A DNA stretch of 35,915 bases from positions 3,678,588 to 3,714,502 of the forward strand of contig NZ_LT546237.1 in NCBI RefSeq assembly GCF_900078675.2. Direction: 5' to 3'. Source of the stretch: Mycobacterium interjectum. GTDB lineage: Bacteria > Actinomycetota > Actinomycetes > Mycobacteriales > Mycobacteriaceae. This document shows positions 33,353-35,915 of this stretch, piece by piece. The notes beneath the pieces were generated by a model. The model saw only the letters and a list, made by a program, of their open reading frames with translations. It searched no databases and was not told the origin of the DNA. A program made the position numbers and the translations under genes. Every line of letters begins with the position of its first letter. The first letter of the stretch is position 1.

Positions 33353-34534
33353 ATGCGCATCAGTTACACCCCTGAACAGGAGGAGCTGCGTCGCGAGCTG
33401 CGGTCGTACTTCACCACGCTGATGACCCCGGAGCGCCGCGAGGCGCTGAGCTCCACGCAGGGCGAGATCGGGACGGGCAACGCCTACCGCGAGGTCGTCT
33501 CGCAGATGGGCAAGGACGGCTGGCTGACCCTGAACTGGCCCAAGGAGTACGGCGGGCAGGACCGCTCGCCGATGGACTCGCTGATCTTCACCGACGAGGC
33601 GGCCATCGCCGGCGCGCCGGTGCCATTCCTGACGATCAACAGCGTCGCGCCGACGATCATGGCCTTCGGCACCGACGAACAGAAGAAGTTCTTCCTGCCC
33701 AAGATCGCGGCCGGCGACCTGCACTTCTCGATCGGCTATTCCGAACCCGGCGCCGGCACCGACCTGGCCAACCTGCGCACCTCCGCCGTGCGCGACGGTG
33801 ACGACTACGTGATCAACGGCCAGAAGATGTGGACGAGCCTGATCCAGTACGCCGATTGGGTCTGGCTGGCGGTGCGCACCAACCCCGAGGCCAAAAAGCA
33901 CCGCGGCATCTCGATGCTGGTGGTGCCGACCACCGCCGAAGGCTTCTCTTGGACGCCGGTGCACACGATGGCCGGCCCGGACACCAGCGCCACCTACTAC
34001 ACCGACGTGCGGGTCCCGGTGACCAACCTGATCGGCGAGGAGAACGGCGGCTGGAAGCTGGTCACCAACCAGCTCAACCACGAGCGCGTCGCCCTGGTGT
34101 CGGCGCAGCCGATCATCGTGGCGCTGCGCGAAGTCCGCGAGTGGGCGCAACACACCAAGGACGCCAGCGGCGCCCGGCTCATCGACTCGGAGTGGGTGCA
34201 GCTCAACCTGGCCCGCGTGCACGCCAAGGCCGAGGTTCTCAAGCTGATCAACTGGGAGCTGGCGTCGGCGGCGAGTGAGAACTTGTCGCCGGCCGATGCC
34301 TCGGCGGCGAAGGTGTTCGGCACCGAGCTAGCCACCGAGGCATACCGCCTCCTGATGGAGGTGCTGGGTACCGCGGCCACGGTGCGCCCGGATTCGCCGG
34401 GCGCCCTGCTGCGCGGGCGGGTCGAGCGGATGCACCGGGCGTGCCTGATCCTGACCTTCGGTGGCGGCACCAACGAGGTGCAGCGCGACATCATCGGGAT
34501 GGTCGCGCTGGGACTGCCCCGAGCCAACCGCTGA
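33353..34534 (+). CDS. fadE26: FadE26 (ChsE4), acyl-CoA dehydrogenase of the sterol side chain
   Basis: A 393-aa acyl-CoA dehydrogenase subunit. Motifs are YSEPGAGTDLANL (129-141) and INGQKMWTS (154-162) for FAD and substrate binding, Glu244 in LNHERV at the position used as base in some of these enzymes, and GGGTNEVQRDIIG near the C-terminus. With FadE27 it forms the ChsE4-ChsE5 heterotetramer, which dehydrogenates 3-oxo-cholest-4-en-26-oyl-CoA and shorter side-chain CoAs. The ATG at 33353 is preferred over 33287 because it starts at the conserved MRISYTPEQ and AAGGA precedes it. Confidence 0.93.
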   Translation: MRISYTPEQEELRRELRSYFTTLMTPERREALSSTQGEIGTGNAYREVVSQMGKDGWLTLNWPKEYGGQDRSPMDSLIFTDEAAIAGAPVPFLTINSVAPTIMAFGTDEQKKFFLPKIAAGDLHFSIGYSEPGAGTDLANLRTSAVRDGDDYVINGQKMWTSLIQYADWVWLAVRTNPEAKKHRGISMLVVPTTAEGFSWTPVHTMAGPDTSATYYTDVRVPVTNLIGEENGGWKLVTNQLNHERVALVSAQPIIVALREVREWAQHTKDASGARLIDSEWVQLNLARVHAKAEVLKLINWELASAASENLSPADASAAKVFGTELATEAYRLLMEVLGTAATVRPDSPGALLRGRVERMHRACLILTFGGGTNEVQRDIIGMVALGLPRANR

Positions 34535-34561
34535 GCTTCCTCTATATAAGGACGAGAATTC

Positions 34562-35659
34562 ATGGACTTCACCACAACAGAAGCCGCGCAGGACCTCGGC
34601 GGCTTGGTCGACACCATCGTGGATGCGGTGTGCACCCCGGAACATCAGCGTGAGCTCGACAAGCTCGCACAACGCTTCGACCGCGACCTGTGGCGCAAGC
34701 TCGTAGAGGCCGACATTTTGACAAGCGCGTCGCCAACGTCGCTGGGCGGCGACGGCTTTGGCGTCCTCGAGCAGGTGGCCATCTTGGTTGCGCTGGGCCA
34801 CCAGCTGGCCGCGGTGCCCTACCTGGAGTCGGTGGTGCTGGGCGCCGGGGCGCTGGCCCGGTTCGGCTCCGAGGAACTGCAGCAGGGCTGGGGCGCGCCG
34901 GCGGTCCGGGGCGAGAAGATCCTGACCGTCGCGCTCGACGGCGAAATGGGTGAGGGGCCGGTGCAGGCCACCCGCGCCGGTGACGGCTACCGGCTGACCG
35001 GCACCCGCACCCAGGTCGGCTTCGGCCCGGTCGCCGACGCCTTCCTGGTTCCGGCCGAAACCGATTCCGGTGGCGCCGTTTTCCTGGTCGCCGCCGACGA
35101 TCCGGGCGTCACGGTGACGGCGATGGAGACCACCGGCCTCGGCAGCGTCGGGCACCTGACGCTGGACGGGGCTCAGGTAGACTGCGGGCGCCAGGTTGGA
35201 GACGGGATCGTCGCCGTCTGGCTCGACACGCTGACCACCCTGGGCCGCAGCGCCTTTCAGCTCGGGGTTCTGGAGCGGGGCCTGCGGCTGACGGCCGAAT
35301 ACGCCCGCACCCGTGAGCAATTCGACCGCCCGATCGGCAGTTTCCAGGCGGTGGCGCAACGGCTGGCCGACGGCTACATCGACGTCAAGGGGTTGCGGCT
35401 GACGCTGACCCAGGCGGCCTGGCGGGTGTCGGAGGACCTGCCCGCCGAGATCGACGTGGCCAGCGCGGCGTTCTGGGCCGCCGACGCCGGGCACCGGGTG
35501 GCGCACACCGTCGTGCACGTGCACGGTGGTGTCGGCGTCGACACCGACCACCCGGTGCACCGCTACTTCCTGGCCGCCAAGGAAATCGAGTTCGCGCTGC
35601 GCGGGGCCACCGGGCAGCTCCGCCGGATCGGCCGTGAACTGGCGGAAACCCCTGCCTAG
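34562..35659 (+). CDS. fadE27: FadE27 (ChsE5), acyl-CoA dehydrogenase partner subunit
   Basis: A 365-aa subunit with the acyl-CoA dehydrogenase fold: an N-terminal helical part, a central beta domain (YRLTGTRTQVGFGPVADAFLV) and a C-terminal helical domain with YARTREQFDRPIGSFQAVAQRLAD. It lacks the usual GGTNE-type motif in the last helices, as expected for one half of an alpha2beta2 enzyme. Its partner is FadE26, 27 bases upstream. Length is near that of M. tuberculosis FadE27 (373 aa). Confidence 0.93.
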   Translation: MDFTTTEAAQDLGGLVDTIVDAVCTPEHQRELDKLAQRFDRDLWRKLVEADILTSASPTSLGGDGFGVLEQVAILVALGHQLAAVPYLESVVLGAGALARFGSEELQQGWGAPAVRGEKILTVALDGEMGEGPVQATRAGDGYRLTGTRTQVGFGPVADAFLVPAETDSGGAVFLVAADDPGVTVTAMETTGLGSVGHLTLDGAQVDCGRQVGDGIVAVWLDTLTTLGRSAFQLGVLERGLRLTAEYARTREQFDRPIGSFQAVAQRLADGYIDVKGLRLTLTQAAWRVSEDLPAEIDVASAAFWAADAGHRVAHTVVHVHGGVGVDTDHPVHRYFLAAKEIEFALRGATGQLRRIGRELAETPA

Positions 35660-35663
35660 CTTC

Positions 35664-35915
35664 GTGCTTCCGCCCGACCCCACGGTCACCAAATTGCTGG
35701 TACCGCTGGCCGAGATCGACGACCGGGGCGTCTACTTCGAAGACTCGTACACCAGCTGGCGGGATCACCTGCGCCAGGGCGCCGCGATCGCGGCGACCCT
35801 GCGCGACCGCCTCGACCCGGCGAAGCCGCCGCACGTCGGCGTGCTGCTGGAGAACACCCCGTTCTTCTCGGCGATGCTGGTCGCGGCGGGGATGTCCGGG
35901 ATCGTGCCGGTGGGG
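35664..35915 (+). CDS. fadD17: FadD17, steroid side-chain acyl-CoA ligase (partial)
   Basis: The first 84 codons of an AMP-forming acyl-CoA synthetase; the rest lies beyond the window. The N-terminus VLPPDPTVTKLLVPLAEIDDRGVYFEDSYTSWRDHLRQGAAIAATLRDRL matches M. tuberculosis FadD17 (Rv3506), including the nine residues before TKLL. This points to the GTG at 35664, four bases after the fadE27 stop. FadD17 makes CoA thioesters of sterol acids with a short (C5) side chain, supplying substrate to the dehydrogenases before it. Confidence 0.9.
   Translation, partial: MLPPDPTVTKLLVPLAEIDDRGVYFEDSYTSWRDHLRQGAAIAATLRDRLDPAKPPHVGVLLENTPFFSAMLVAAGMSGIVPVG

Noticed and set aside
1..35915. tRNA, rRNA and riboswitch genes
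   Set aside because: None could be recognised by eye on either strand.

Overview
The window is high-GC chromosomal DNA from a Mycobacterium, most likely a slow-growing non-tuberculous species. The evidence is a complete mce4 cholesterol-import operon in the order known from M. tuberculosis, together with otsA, hsd4A-fdxD, fadE26-fadE27-fadD17, PPE proteins, and mycobacteria-type secreted proteins. The species cannot be named from the sequence.

The left half (about 1-17,650) is an accessory, insertion-rich region. It has low gene density, a MarR-type regulator (397-981, -), and two tandem orphan PPE-SVP-type genes (2559-3620 and 4463-5512, -), each with a strong palindrome upstream. It also holds a small secreted protein (6501-7034) and a nested transposon: an IS256-family element (7058-9980) interrupted by an IS110-family element (7551-9112). 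An IS30 transposase remnant abuts this nest. Further right lie a DUF4352-like gene, a frameshifted membrane-anchored DEDDh exonuclease gene (11311-13057), duplicated ~97-bp repeats, two small secreted proteins (DUF3060-like and MPT63-like), a second, frameshifted IS110-family transposase (15202-16426), and an intact DEDDh exonuclease of related architecture (16431-17645, -).

The right half (about 17,970-35,915) is conserved core. An atypical crotonase gene (-) diverges from a 54-aa ORF plus otsA (trehalose-6-phosphate synthase) and an Rv3491-like secreted protein. The leftward operon yrbE4A-yrbE4B-mce4A-B-C-D-E-F-mam4A-mam4B (31792 to 21300) is packed with 1-11 bp overlaps or short gaps and encodes the Mce4 sterol importer. 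Next come hsd4A and fdxD (-), divergent from fadE26-fadE27-fadD17 (+), which act on the cholesterol side chain. A perfect match to the KstR operator consensus lies between fdxD and fadE26, and a one-mismatch match lies upstream of yrbE4A, so import and side-chain degradation are probably under common sterol-responsive control.

The most interesting observation is that the IS110 element in the IS256 transposase leaves a CT dinucleotide at both junctions. Removing it restores the IS256 reading frame exactly. Its 244-nt non-coding end can fold into two loops holding short matches to both the target and the element's own ends, as expected of an IS110 bridge RNA.
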